From Spodoptera frugiperda (lineage: Eukaryota; Arthropoda; Insecta; Lepidoptera; Noctuidae), in assembly GCF_023101765.2 (NCBI RefSeq), contig NC_064217.1:11071788-11135787 (forward strand): 64,000 nt of DNA, read 5' to 3'. Shown here piece by piece: positions 53,401 to 62,890 of this stretch. Position 1 is the first letter of the stretch; every line of letters begins with the position of its first letter. The notes beneath the pieces were generated by a model. The model was given only the letters and a program-made list of their open reading frames with translations. It had not been told where the DNA came from and searched no databases. Position numbers and translations under genes: made by a program.

Positions 53401-53854
53401 TGAGTTGACAAAACTAGTAACTGTCTTTAACTCCCTGGATAGGTTATTATTGATGAAATGAATATAATGACATAGAAATAAGACTCCTTATTGATAAAAA
53501 ATTGTAAAGAAACTGCTTAGAGAAAGTGTCTGCATTATACCGTTTCGTTCCGTTCAAAAAATGGATCGAAATATTTAGAATAGTGTACAACCGCGGGCTG
53601 TAGTTAATCATTACATAAAGAATAGCCTTCAATACAAATGTCCGTGTATTCATCACTGCTACATTGAATACAGTTTGCAAAGCCATTCAATTCGTCCCGA
53701 GTTTATTCAATTTATGATAAAGCACCGCTGGCGAACTCTCCGTACAATTATTCATTATTCAATTACTTTTATTTCAGAATATGCAAAACGAAACTGTACC
53801 AGCCAACAGGCTATTTTAATAACTTTAATTCTGTTTAAGCTTAAAGATTATTTC
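53401..53854. other. No gene seen
   Basis: The opposite-strand frames at 53447-53686 and 53675-53860 have no recognisable feature. Confidence 0.45.
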
Positions 53855-54160
53855 TTATAATGTTTTCCTAATTGATAGGTCGATACGTTGGAAGACTACC
53901 TCGTATCCCTCTTGTGGGTTTACGGATGACAATTGATAAATCTCAGGAATTGTAATCATAAGCCAATGAGTCTTAAACAAAGCAAGATTCTGACGGTCTT
54001 CCAGTCTTTGAGCGAATAGTTGAGTAACCAAGTTTCGCATACCGTGAAGCAATTTCGACAATAAACACCTTTTGTAACCGTTAATGTTGAATAGTTCCTT
54101 ATTGTCTTTATATAGGATTATGCACATGCCAATATTAGCATTCAGTGTCTTGGGTGTCAT
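53855..54160 (-). CDS. Hypothetical 101-codon frame, possible exon
   Basis: ATG at 54160-54158 and stop TAA at 53857-53855, with an in-frame TGA about 30 bases upstream. The composition is protein-like and not the usual AT noise. It includes NANIGMCIILYKDNKEL, a basic GYKRCLLSKLLHGMRNLV, then FAQRLEDRQN, then KTHWLMITIPEIYQL and GYEVVFQRIDL. I do not recognise a family. A CpG-dense promoter candidate at 54465-54660 lies 300 bp upstream on its strand. No splice acceptor of quality is seen near the start. It could be a small single-exon gene, a decayed exon or chance. Confidence 0.35.
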   Translation of the reverse strand: MTPKTLNANIGMCIILYKDNKELFNINGYKRCLLSKLLHGMRNLVTQLFAQRLEDRQNLALFKTHWLMITIPEIYQLSSVNPQEGYEVVFQRIDLSIRKTL

Positions 54161-54464
54161 CCAATACGTAATAACAGCATTGCGTCACCCAATACATATT
54201 AAATACTACTTTCGCTATTTACTATGCTTGAATTCAATATGATAGCTAATTAAGTTTAATACTATAGGCATCGGTTAACAGATTTAATTAATTAATAAAT
54301 TATTAAACATGTAGTAACTTCCAAGTTCAAACCAAAAACGGTAAGCTCATAAAGTATCTGAATAAATTGAAGTAAGTAACTTAACCGAATAACTTAAGTG
54401 CCTCATTCAGTACACCAAAACGCATTCCTCCAAAGCTTGGCTGTCGTCCATAAATTACCGCTTT

Positions 54465-54660
54465 ACTAAACAAGATGGCGGGCGCGTCGGTTGGCGCGCA
54501 GTGTTTCCCGGAAACGGCGTCTGCGCAGCGCGGCCGCCATGTTGTGCGCGCGCACGGGACGCTCAACGTGACGCGCACATGCTTACGCTGGCGCTGTAAT
54601 CAAGCGATATGGGGAGCGAGCGTGGCTCGACATTTTACTGTACACCATTGTACGTGAAAT
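54465..54660. promoter_or_regulatory. CpG-island promoter candidate
   Basis: The densest CpG stretch in the window. It has ACAAGATGGCGGGCGCG (YY1/AAGATGGC element), GTCTGCGCAGCGCGG (NRF1-like), CGCCATGTTGTGCGCGCGC and GACGCGCACATGC. NRF1-like and YY1-like sites together are typical of housekeeping, often bidirectional, promoters. Candidate targets are the - strand frame at 53855-54160 and, less directly, the BRMS1-like gene whose last exon is 3.2 kb downstream on the + strand. The 60-65-codon frames over it on both strands reflect its GC content. Confidence 0.55.
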
Positions 54661-57229
54661 TATGTAGCGTGCATACTACACTTACGAAATAAACGTCCAA
54701 TATGTTCATATTCAATGCAAATGATAACGAGTCAAATGTTTTTATATGATTAAGTTTTGGACTTACACGTGCGACCTAATCATAGTCGATATGCAAATCG
54801 ATAAGAAGTAATTGTAACGCCTTGACATTTGTTTGTAAGATATGTTACTCAAGCCAATGCTTGAAGTCATTCAAGACTAATTGTGATATGGTTCGCCAGA
54901 CCGGTCCATCACGATCGCCATTCACCAATTACTTGATTGACCAAGAACCTATTGTTGTACTCAATAAGGATTCAGCTGCAAGCTAAAGAGATATCACTCA
55001 TCTCTGATCATTTTAATCTAAAGCAACAACCAGTACTGGCTTCAAATTCTATAAAAACAAAGCGAAAAGTCGACGTTAACAGAAATATTTGGAACAATGC
55101 TTATTATGTGATTGTTTTGTGATACAACAATAATGTACCGGCCATTAACTCACGGAGTGACTAATGACCTTTTATTATGTGTTATTCATATTTGATGTTG
55201 ACTTGCATCCAAATGCAGATACTCGATAAAGTTCAAAATATTTTTCTTTGTTTCCAAATGAGAAACGTTGACATGAAACAGCAGTTGCTTATGTTTAAAA
55301 GATTTAAGTTTCCAGATTACTATACGAAACATACTAGATTGTATAAAAACATATTTTATGTAGTCTACTTTCAAGATTTTCAGGTCTAGAACTTGCTACT
55401 TTATTCTCTTTGTTCAGGGTAACTAATCATATTACGCAAATATACTATTAATTCAGATGAATTATTAATTCTAAATAGTAATCATAAATTATAAGTTACT
55501 TAATTACAGATTTATAAAGACAAAAACTGAAATACAACTCCTCGAATATAAAACATATAACAATAGAATTAGAACTCAAAATCGAATCTAATTTTAAACC
55601 AGTTAACCTTTACATACCCTTAACACGAACATAGTTGCATCCCCAACAGTTATTGCAAAACAAATAATAAGTACAGCAGCTCAATTATTGAATACAGGAC
55701 GTTGCGATCGCGTTCTCCTATAGTATCGGCCTTCGCCGGCAGATGTGCGGATAATATATTATTATTAGAGGGCCATTGATCGCGTCTACCTGAGCCAGGC
55801 TCGAGACGAGCCCACGGCACACCATTGTCGGGTTTTTTAGGATATGTACTGCGTATTGTAAGTGTGGGGTGGACGATTTAGATACTAGATGTAATAATTA
55901 TTATATTTTTCGCTTGGAACTCTATTAGATGTCTTGTTTGCACTGAATTAGGTCTACTGAAACATATTAGCTATTTGATCATGGATATAGGAACTGTGTA
56001 CTGTACTTTTTACTCTTAATTGAAACCTTATATAACATATTTATCATATAATTTAAGTAGGTATCCTATAGCTTTAAGTTCTCCTGTTTCTGTACGATTT
56101 TTTATGACACACAACTCGCAATTCAAAATCTCTACTCTTTGTGTGATTCACAAATTGTTTGTAATTGTCATGTGTATGTGAACTTGTATGTTTGTATACG
56201 CACACACATTACAAGAGAAAATAATATTGTGGGCCAACGTTTAAAATAAATTGTTAGCCTATTCTTATTAGTGGAAAGTTAGGGAATTATTTAGCTATCC
56301 AAGATTGCTTAGCAATCACAAAGCTGATGCAGTGGTGTAACAGTACCTACTACGTTCGCTACAGTTTGCGAAAACATAAAAGTAAACTTTGTTATTTCAA
56401 CTACACTCGGCTACAATTTATATAATTACTTTTAAACAATATTGTAACAAAACTGCATTAAGTATACATATATACGTCACTATACAACATTGTATAGTCA
56501 ATACACGTGTTTAATTAAAATGCATAATTGTGAACAAATGCATGAAACTGCTCGTTTCAGGTGGAATTTACTGAAACATTTTAATTGTACCAATATACAT
56601 ACTACAATGTCGCCCTTTGTATTTACAAATACATACGACAATGTTACATTTAGGATCCATTGCTAACTATCTTTTTAGAAATATGGCTTATTTCTTTTTC
56701 TTCTTATTATTTCATTGGTTTCATACCACGGGTAACTAAATTAATATTTAATAGTAGAAACATTTTGCAATAAATTCATGTCTTTTTTCAGTGTCTATTA
56801 ATACCGTTTATTTATTTAAAAAAATAGTATTTGTGTGTAATTTGTATGTATTTGTACATATATGTACATGTATTATACCTTTACCTTTAATATACCTTTA
56901 CAGGCCCTTTTTTGTGCAATTATACTTATATGGGAAAGAGCCCGACATGTACGTCACTCACACTATGTATAAAGTATTAAATAATAAACCTACCTAGTTA
57001 ACATCCCATTTCTAGTTAGAAGTATTAAGGAATTCAATCATATTCAAGATAAATATGCATATAATGTTTATGAACAAACCTCGAAAATCTAATCAAACAA
57101 ATATCCTTTCAACAATCTCTAGACTAACATTCAAAACGCCTTCAATGACTGAGTTTTGCAATAAAACTCAAAAATAACTGACCCGTCAGACTGCTCGGAG
57201 TTTTTTTCAATAAAGTGTCAGGTAAATTC
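54661..57229. other. No exon recognised
   Basis: I looked here for upstream BRMS1-like exons and found none. Frames of 61-70 codons at 54937-55122, 55177-55389, 55186-55374 (-) and 56791-56997 have no coiled-coil or Sds3-like pattern. A small CpG-containing patch lies at 55700-55830 (GCCTTCGCCGGCAGATGTGC, AGGCTCGAGACGAGCCCACG). Confidence 0.45.
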
Positions 57230-57310
57230 ATCATGGCGACCAAGGGAAACCGGTTTCGTCGAAAATTGCCCTGCGCGCGCGACGCTTAGCCCACACCAAG
57301 ACACTCGACT
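57230..57310. promoter_or_regulatory. Small CpG-rich patch upstream of BRMS1-like exon
   Basis: CATGGCGACCAAGGGAAACC, GGTTTCGTCGAAAATTGCCC and TGCGCGCGCGACGCTTAGCC rise above the AT-rich background about 0.5 kb before the exon. It may be an internal regulatory element or alternative promoter. The 62-codon - strand frame at 57231-57419 is read across it. Function is inference. Confidence 0.3.
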
Positions 57311-57819
57311 TAGCTTGAGTGATGAATGAATTATTTATAATTCTAAGTTTTATTAATTGATCTGACGATTGGAAAACGTTAAAGCAACTGCTTCTTGTTT
57401 TCTTTATACTTTTATTCATTCGAGTTGTTTTTTAAACTTTGGGATGGAATTATTACAGGAATAATGTTGTTTATGAACCTGAAATGTTTGTAAATAAGCT
57501 TCTAAAGCGATGTAGTACATATTATCTAGTAACTGTACTGAACACTTTAATAATACTGTCTGTTATTTCACAGACATTTGTATGTTTGACTTTTAAATGT
57601 GTCTTATTGATATAAATCATTTGTCTACATGGTATAATGTGTCTTATAATGATTGTGTTTAGATCTAAGTTCAGACCATTCTGTAACACATAACACTGTC
57701 TACAATATAAAAATGTAACGTAAAACCTCTAATGGATTACGTCCTTGCCTCGGCCGACCAAGGTCGCAAGCGAGTTAATAGCAAGTTTATTCATATATTA
57801 TTTTTTCTTTTGTCAACAG
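57311..57819 (+). other. Intron 3' part before BRMS1-like terminal exon
   Basis: AT-rich sequence ending in a polypyrimidine-rich acceptor, TTTTTTCTTTTGTCAACAG, with AG at 57818-57819. An open frame extends upstream to an ATG at 57745, but residues before the acceptor (ending LFIYYFFFCQQ) are the translation of the splice signal, so that ATG is not the true start. Confidence 0.7.
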
Positions 57820-58053
57820 AGTGAAAAATGGCTGGCGTATGAAAACTTGAAGGAAGAAATCTTAGAGAAAATTAAGAAACTTGAGGAGGAGCGGCACACG
57901 GTGGACCTCTGGTCTTGTGGGCCCGAGTGGGGGAGGAAGAGGCGCAGGAGACAGGTGACGGTGTCCCCTCCCTACGTGGTGTACATGCTGCCCGATGCTG
58001 ACATCATGGAGGACTGGAGGCTCGTCAGGAAGCTTCTGGAAAGAACTGATTAA
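57820..58053 (+). CDS. BRMS1-like protein, terminal exon (partial CDS)
   Basis: The exon starts in phase 0 after the acceptor at 57818-57819 and encodes 77 residues to TAA at 58051-58053. Residues 1-29 (SEKWLAYENLKEE followed by KIKKLEEERHTVD) are the charged coiled-coil end of the Sds3/BRMS1 domain. Residues 30-45 hold WSCGPEWG and a basic GRKRRRRQ, likely a nuclear localisation signal. Residues 49-72 (SPPYVVYMLPDADIMEDW) match the conserved SGPYIVYMLQ.xDILEDW signature of BRMS1 and BRMS1L, recalled from memory. Family members are subunits of the Sin3-HDAC corepressor complex in the nucleus. The N-terminal exons are not found in this window, so they are cryptic, outside it or missing. The linker before SPPY is shorter than in vertebrate BRMS1. 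Confidence 0.8.
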   Translation, partial: SEKWLAYENLKEEILEKIKKLEEERHTVDLWSCGPEWGRKRRRRQVTVSPPYVVYMLPDADIMEDWRLVRKLLERTD

Positions 58054-58497
58054 CACTCTACAAAGATTTTTCTAGATATTTTTATAATGTGTAAGGTTAA
58101 ATCGTGAGAAGATCTGTAAATAGTGGCCGATTGCCACTTTCATAGTACAGGTTATTTGAGGCACGTTTTATCGCCAAAATTTATAACCTATCTCAACCTA
58201 AAATCTGTGGATTAAGATAGATTTTTCTCAGAAACTCCATACAAATGTTATAATGACAAAAATCGATCCTTGTCCATAGATTTTGGATTGGATAGGTTAG
58301 AAATTTCGGCCGTTATAGTATTTAAAAGAAAGACTTAGTTACTCAATTTCAAGGACAATTTGATTATATTTCTTGAATCACATTTTTGGCGGAGATATGG
58401 CCGTAGTAAGTAAAAGTACTATAAATAACAAAGAGACGTTTTAATGAGAAGATTCGTATAGGATTTATGCAGCTCACGGGAGACATTGAAAAATACA
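58054..58497 (+). other. Probable 3' UTR of the BRMS1-like gene
   Basis: AT-rich sequence following the stop codon, no canonical AATAAA close by. The first clear AATAAA is near 59137, beyond the Tc1/mariner-like MITE, so the MITE may lie in the transcript. It contains an imperfect inverted pair: ATAACCTATCTCAACCT with ATCTGTGGATTAAGATAGAT near 58181-58221 against ATCGATCCTTGTCCATAGAT and GGATTGGATAGGTTAG near 58262-58300. Confidence 0.45.
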
Positions 58498-58948
58498 GTG
58501 TTGGCCAAAAGTATTAGGCAATATACTGTCGGACACTCCTCTTTTTGCTGCTGAAGGGCCTAAACCTCATCGATCATACATTCTTGAACATTTATTAGCA
58601 TTTATCACTAATTCGCGTATTTATTTACAACTTTACTTCACAACTTCTACAATCCTACTCCATAATCACACGCTGTCTGTATATTTTGTGTACAAACAAC
58701 AGTGCCGGTGTTTACAAACACTTGATAACAAACGCTATACTTCGCATTTCATTAATTTAACAATTTCTTTTTTCATCCTCTACATAACATTTCAAAACGG
58801 CATTATTTATTAAATTCCTTGTTTTTACTGTGTACTTCTAAAATTAATCATATAAATGTACACTAATTAATTTGGAGTAAAGATAGATTGAAAAAGAATG
58901 TATCTTTGTGATTGTTTATAGATGACCTAATACTTTTGGCCGATACTG
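58498..58948. mobile_element. Tc1/mariner-type MITE
   Basis: The left end CAGTGTTGGCCAAAAGTATT followed by AGGCA and the right end ATGACCTAATACTTTTGGCC followed by GATACTG are inverted repeats of about 25 bp, flanked by TA at 58496-58497 and 58949-58950. Length is 451 bp. No transposase frame remains. The TIR style and TA duplication indicate Tc1/mariner. Confidence 0.85.
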
Positions 58949-58950
58949 TA

Positions 58951-60063
58951 CGATGTATATTTCTTAGCCAAGTTTTAAACCCTTAATGGACGATATGATT
59001 GTATTTATTTTTGTAGGGTACAAAACACAAGAGGTTGTGTATGTTACCGAATTATGGAAACAAATAATCAGGATTCACTATTGTTTTAAGTGTCAATTTC
59101 TACATAGTATCGAATTGGGTAGTTTCCTCAGTCAAAAATAAATTATTTCGACTTTTCAATACAATAAAATATTCAAAAATAATCACACTTTCATTCATAG
59201 ATTTGATGATCTACTTAATTTTCAAATTATTCTAAATAATTTTCTAGAAATAAGTTTACGTAAAAAATCGTAGAAAATATCGTTTTTGACGTTTCGAAAT
59301 AAATATTGAATTTGACTAGTAGGAAACTAGCCTATTCGATGACTTTTGACTCGTATTTAGTCGGCAGTCATTGCTACTACTGTTGGAGTGTTGACACTTA
59401 ACTATTGTTTGAAGTAAAAATAAATGTTCAAAGTGATTTCTTAGTTTCATTTGTATGTTTACCCCATTTCACAAAAGTTTGACTAGTTATTGGAATGACA
59501 GATATTTAAAAACTCATTAACGTAGCATCATTAAATAAATAAAAGGTACTAGTTATAAAAGGTATTCACGCACCTTAATACACATTTTATGAAAACTTTA
59601 TAAAGCCTATATTTTATTTATACACTAATCCATAAATATTTACGTCAATTGACTACAGATTAATCGAAATGAGAGCGCGTTTGCTCTGATAGGCCGGTTC
59701 GAATAATACAACGTTCTCGTTTTGATTATTTTAAACGTAAAGCAAACTGATACTAAGGATACTGTTTAAAATTTCGATATTCTAATTGATTACTATAATC
59801 AAGATTTTAGACAGACCTTGGATGCCACCCTGTCTTTAATCTCCTCTGTTCATCAATGTTGACTTCATTAATATCATATTCTGAAACGTTTATTGAATAT
59901 CCTAGTTGAAAAGTTTTTTATATCAGTTTAGAAACCGGTCTCATAGTAACTGGGATAAATGAGTCAAGACTGAAAGGGGGTTAATATAAATAAATACGGT
60001 ATGGTAAGTATAATAATAAGGTATTTTGCTGGTCGCTAGGCATAGATACTCCAATTATATAAG
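58951..60063. other. No gene seen; one repeat scrap
   Basis: A scrap of the palindromic CGAAACGAGA family lies at 59665-59765 (ATCGAAATGAGAGCGCGTTT, CTCTGATAGGCCGGTTCGAA, CGTTCTCGTTTTGATTATTT, AACGTAAAGCAAACTGATAC). AATAAA words near 59137 and 59164 could be polyadenylation signals for the + strand gene. Confidence 0.5.
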
Positions 60064-60222
60064 GAACCACCACAGATAGGGCCCAGTAAGGCTGATACCT
60101 GATCCGGAGCTGCGGACTACGTAGCGGGTTTACCGAGGCTCCGAGGAAAGGGGTGATTCAGTAAGTTCTCGCCTCACCCAAGGTGGGAGAAGTCATTGGA
60201 TGATTTCCCCTCCAAAAAAAGT
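60064..60222 (+). repeat. R1-type LINE/SINE 3' tail copy
   Basis: It starts ACCACCACAGATAGGGCCCA, has TGATACCTGATCCGGAGCTG, CGGACTACGTAGCGGGTTTA, CCGAGGCTCCG, GTTCTCGCCTCACCCAAGG, TGGGAGAAGTCATTGGATGA and an A-run. A 40-bp or so deletion removes the AGCAGGAGTAGG and GAGTCTGACACT blocks. Confidence 0.85.
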
Positions 60223-60257
60223 ATTTAAGGAAGAATTTATTATTTAAAATAACAGAA

Positions 60258-60330
60258 CGTTTTTTAATTCCTGAAGGGATCGGCAGAAATTATACACCAG
60301 TTGCAATAATCCGTACTATTACTAAACAGT
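60258..60330 (-). repeat. tRNA-derived SINE (family A), decayed 3' scrap
   Basis: ACGTTTTTTAATTCCTGAAG and GGATCGGCAGAAATTATACA resemble the reverse complement of the family end. Weak match. Confidence 0.4.
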
Positions 60331-60954
60331 TTTAGAAAAACTGCAAAATAATACCTTTTCGATATCATTTTTAACGTTTATGAGGTTTGTATGGAAATAT
60401 CTATATACATGGTGTACAGTATTAGATAGTATTGGATTTGCCTGAAATATAGAATACATAGGATTTTCAGGACCTTATATTTTTGACTTTATATTTTTAT
60501 GAAGTATGATATCAATGTTCGATTTTCACATTGTATAGAAAAATTTAGCCCACTAGGATATTTCCGTAGCAAAAAAACTAAAATTTGCGGGAAGTCTATA
60601 ATATGTTCAGCAATGAACATCTGAACATCACGTGGTTGATATTTTGTGATGATTATGAATTAGTCTATAGATCAATCTCAAACAGTTCTTCCTAAGAAAG
60701 TTAAGTCATGTAATCACACTACTACGTCTTAATGCAACATACTAGTTGAAAAATAACTCTATAAAAAATATTTCAACTATATTAAAGCCTGCTCATAACA
60801 ATTTACCTTTATAGCAGTTAAATCATAATCATTAAAACTGGACGTTAATCATCACAAATTAGGTCAGACCTATTAATTAATGGCATAGTCCTTGTTTCTT
60901 ATTAACTATCTAAACTTTTTGAAGTATTTATTATTGATGATGCTTGCGGCTTCG
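60331..60954. other. No gene seen
   Basis: AT-rich, nothing recognised. Confidence 0.5.
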
Positions 60955-61110
60955 CAAGTGTGGATTACGGACTTTCTGACTAATAAAAGTAGCCTAAGTT
61001 ACTTCTTAGTGCAACAGCTACCTGCCAATAAAAGTCCCGTCAAAATCGGTCCAACCATTTCAGAGATTAACAACCGGATCAAACAGACAGACAATGTAAA
61101 AAAAAACATA
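60955..61110 (+). repeat. RTE-like 3' end repeat
   Basis: It has AGTAGCCTAAGTTACTTCTT, AAAAGTCCCGTCAAAATCGG, TCCAACCATTTCAGAGATTA and CAGACAGACAATGTAAAA. This ACAGACAGACA-ending sequence is commonly found at 3' ends of moth RTE-like repeats. The 101-codon frame at 60892-61197 is read across it and is not a gene. Confidence 0.5.
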
Positions 61111-61783
61111 TTTTGGAGTTTGTATCATGTGCATATGGTTATTTCAATGTTACAAACAGACTGTCCAATTTTATTTATTAGTGTAAATAATAAATAGAAA
61201 AGAGTATCATCTCGCTTTATTACGAACTGGTCAAACATTGGCTACGAGCTACGACCAAACCAGAAATCACCAAATGACTACAATTAAAATATAATTAGTA
61301 AATTGATTTTGCGACTTCCTTTCATTGTGATGTGGCGTCATGATTATAAAACCTTATAAATTCAATGGCATACAAATATTGGGACAGTTTTAAACTAGTC
61401 TCATAAACAACACATTTAAAATTAAACTTAAACTAATTCTAACTAAAAACAAAATAACTAAAAGGAATACTTATCATTATAGTTTTAAAATGTGTTTACC
61501 TAATGACGCCGAAATGTTCCGAGTATTTTTATAAATAAAATTATATATATTTAAATGTAATTAAACCACGTTGTATACAGAGTCCAAGTTAATGTGTTGA
61601 ATAATTCTTGTTGTGATAAGAACATCGAAGTGACCAGGTTTACAAACAATCGGTGAAGCGGTGCGTCTTCGAAGAATTCATGTAAGTATATCCAATATGT
61701 TATTTATTTATCGAAGGTATTGGTTTATTAGCTGATGAACGTATATTTAATATGAATATTAATTAATTTACCACTTAATTTTA
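61111..61783. other. No gene seen
   Basis: AT-rich. A unique-looking patch GACCAGGTTTACAAACAATC and GGTGAAGCGGTGCGTCTTCG at 61632-61672 has no known identity. Confidence 0.5.
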
Positions 61784-61922
61784 TTATAACTTTCATGAGA
61801 CATACTAAATTAATTATTATGTTATCGGCTTACACACGTAACCTCTAGCATATCTTGAAACTAGTCGAGTTCCTCGTCAAACAGTTACGTGAGTAAGCCG
61901 ATAACATAATAATTAATTTACC
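61784..61922. mobile_element. MITE, GTGAGACATACTAAATT family (type Y)
   Basis: The left end is ATTATAACTTTCATGAGACA and TACTAAATTAATTATTATG. TTATTATGTTATCGGCTTAC and GTAAGCCGATAACATAATAA are perfect inverse words 65-90 bp apart. Between them lie CTAGCATATCTTGAAACTAG and GAGTTCCTCGTCAAACAG. Confidence 0.7.
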
Positions 61923-62426
61923 ACTTGCCATGTGTAGTTGTCTACTCATACGCATAAAAATAAGTTGCATAATTACGAAATTGGAATTAAATCGTTACCT
62001 AAAAGATAAAATAGTATATGAAGGTTGATTATAAAATGATTAACCAATTAAACTATCAAAAAAAAGATTCAGGTAGGATAGGCATTTTATTTCGATGGTT
62101 CTTGAAAAGGTTATGTATACGATGGAATTTTCAGTAAAACATAATTGGATACTATCATCTCGATCAATGCGTAATTAATAAAGATATATGTATAAGGTGT
62201 CACTCCCTCTCTCACTCTAAAACTATAATAATTACTAATGACTTTCATAATTAGGTAGATGTATGAAACCTAGCCTGAAACCCATCGGTGGTAATCTTCA
62301 TTTCACTCGAAGAAACTTTTCAACTGCATCGCGGCTGAAATTACTTGAATACGGACCTTAATCCAAAATTTTTAGATTAAGATCGATGTTTGACTTTAGT
62401 TGTGTGGAGTTTCTATCAAACATTTA
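61923..62426. other. No gene seen
   Basis: AT-rich, nothing recognised. Confidence 0.5.
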
Positions 62427-62545
62427 CTGCCATACTTAGAGTTATTTAATGATCACTTAAATTATTCCTTAGTAACAACTTCCGAATTGAAGAAGAAGGA
62501 TTGGATTAAGTAACCATAGCTAAGAACTCTAAGTGCGGCATGTGG
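62427..62545. repeat. Foldback MITE, CACTCAGAG family, copy 4
   Basis: The left end is TACTGCCATACTTAGAG, then TTTAATGATCACTTAAATTA and TCCTTAGTAACAACTTC. The right half is GGATTGGATTAAGTAACCAT, AAGAACTCTAAGTGCGGCA. The core differs from the other copies. Confidence 0.7.
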
Positions 62546-62639
62546 TTAGATATTTTAAATTAATAATTTCGGCCGCAAGGACTATCCATTTAGCTGCGAC
62601 GAGGTAGAAACATTCTCTGATAAACTTAACCCTTATAAA

Positions 62640-62890
62640 CTCCTGATCCGGAGGCTTAAATATGGGCTTCGGGGTGGTTTTTAGTCAGTAAAAGTCTGAC
62701 ACTCCGTCTCGCCTCGCCTAAGGCGGGAGAAATCATTAAATTGGATGATTTTTAACCATTTAAAAAAGCCCTTATAAAATTACATCGCCTTTTTTGAAAA
62801 GCAGGAGAAGAAACCCCGTTTCTTTAATAAGTTTTTAGTTAATAAGAACTGAAAATCCCTCATTGGATGATTTTCACCCCTCGAAAAATA
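62640..62890 (+). repeat. Two adjacent R1-type tail fragments
   Basis: At 62640-62772: CTGATCCGGAGGCTTAAATA, GGGGTGGTTTTTAGTCAGTA, AAAGTCTGACACTCCGTCTC and AAGGCGGGAGAAATCATTAA. At 62795-62890: AAAAGCAGGAGAAGAAACCC, AATAAGAACTGAAAATCCCT and CATTGGATGATTTTCACCCC before an A-run. The second is shorter and more decayed. Confidence 0.7.

Noticed and set aside
54381..54657. 60-65-codon frames on both strands over the CpG island
   Set aside because: Overlapping opposite-strand frames caused by high GC content; no protein family resemblance.
57745..58053. Full 102-codon frame starting at ATG 57745 as the gene start
   Set aside because: Residues before 57820 are the translation of a polypyrimidine tract and CAG acceptor; family similarity begins exactly after it.
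60892..61197. 101-codon + strand frame
   Set aside because: Its middle is read out of an RTE-like 3' repeat ending in CAGACAGACA.
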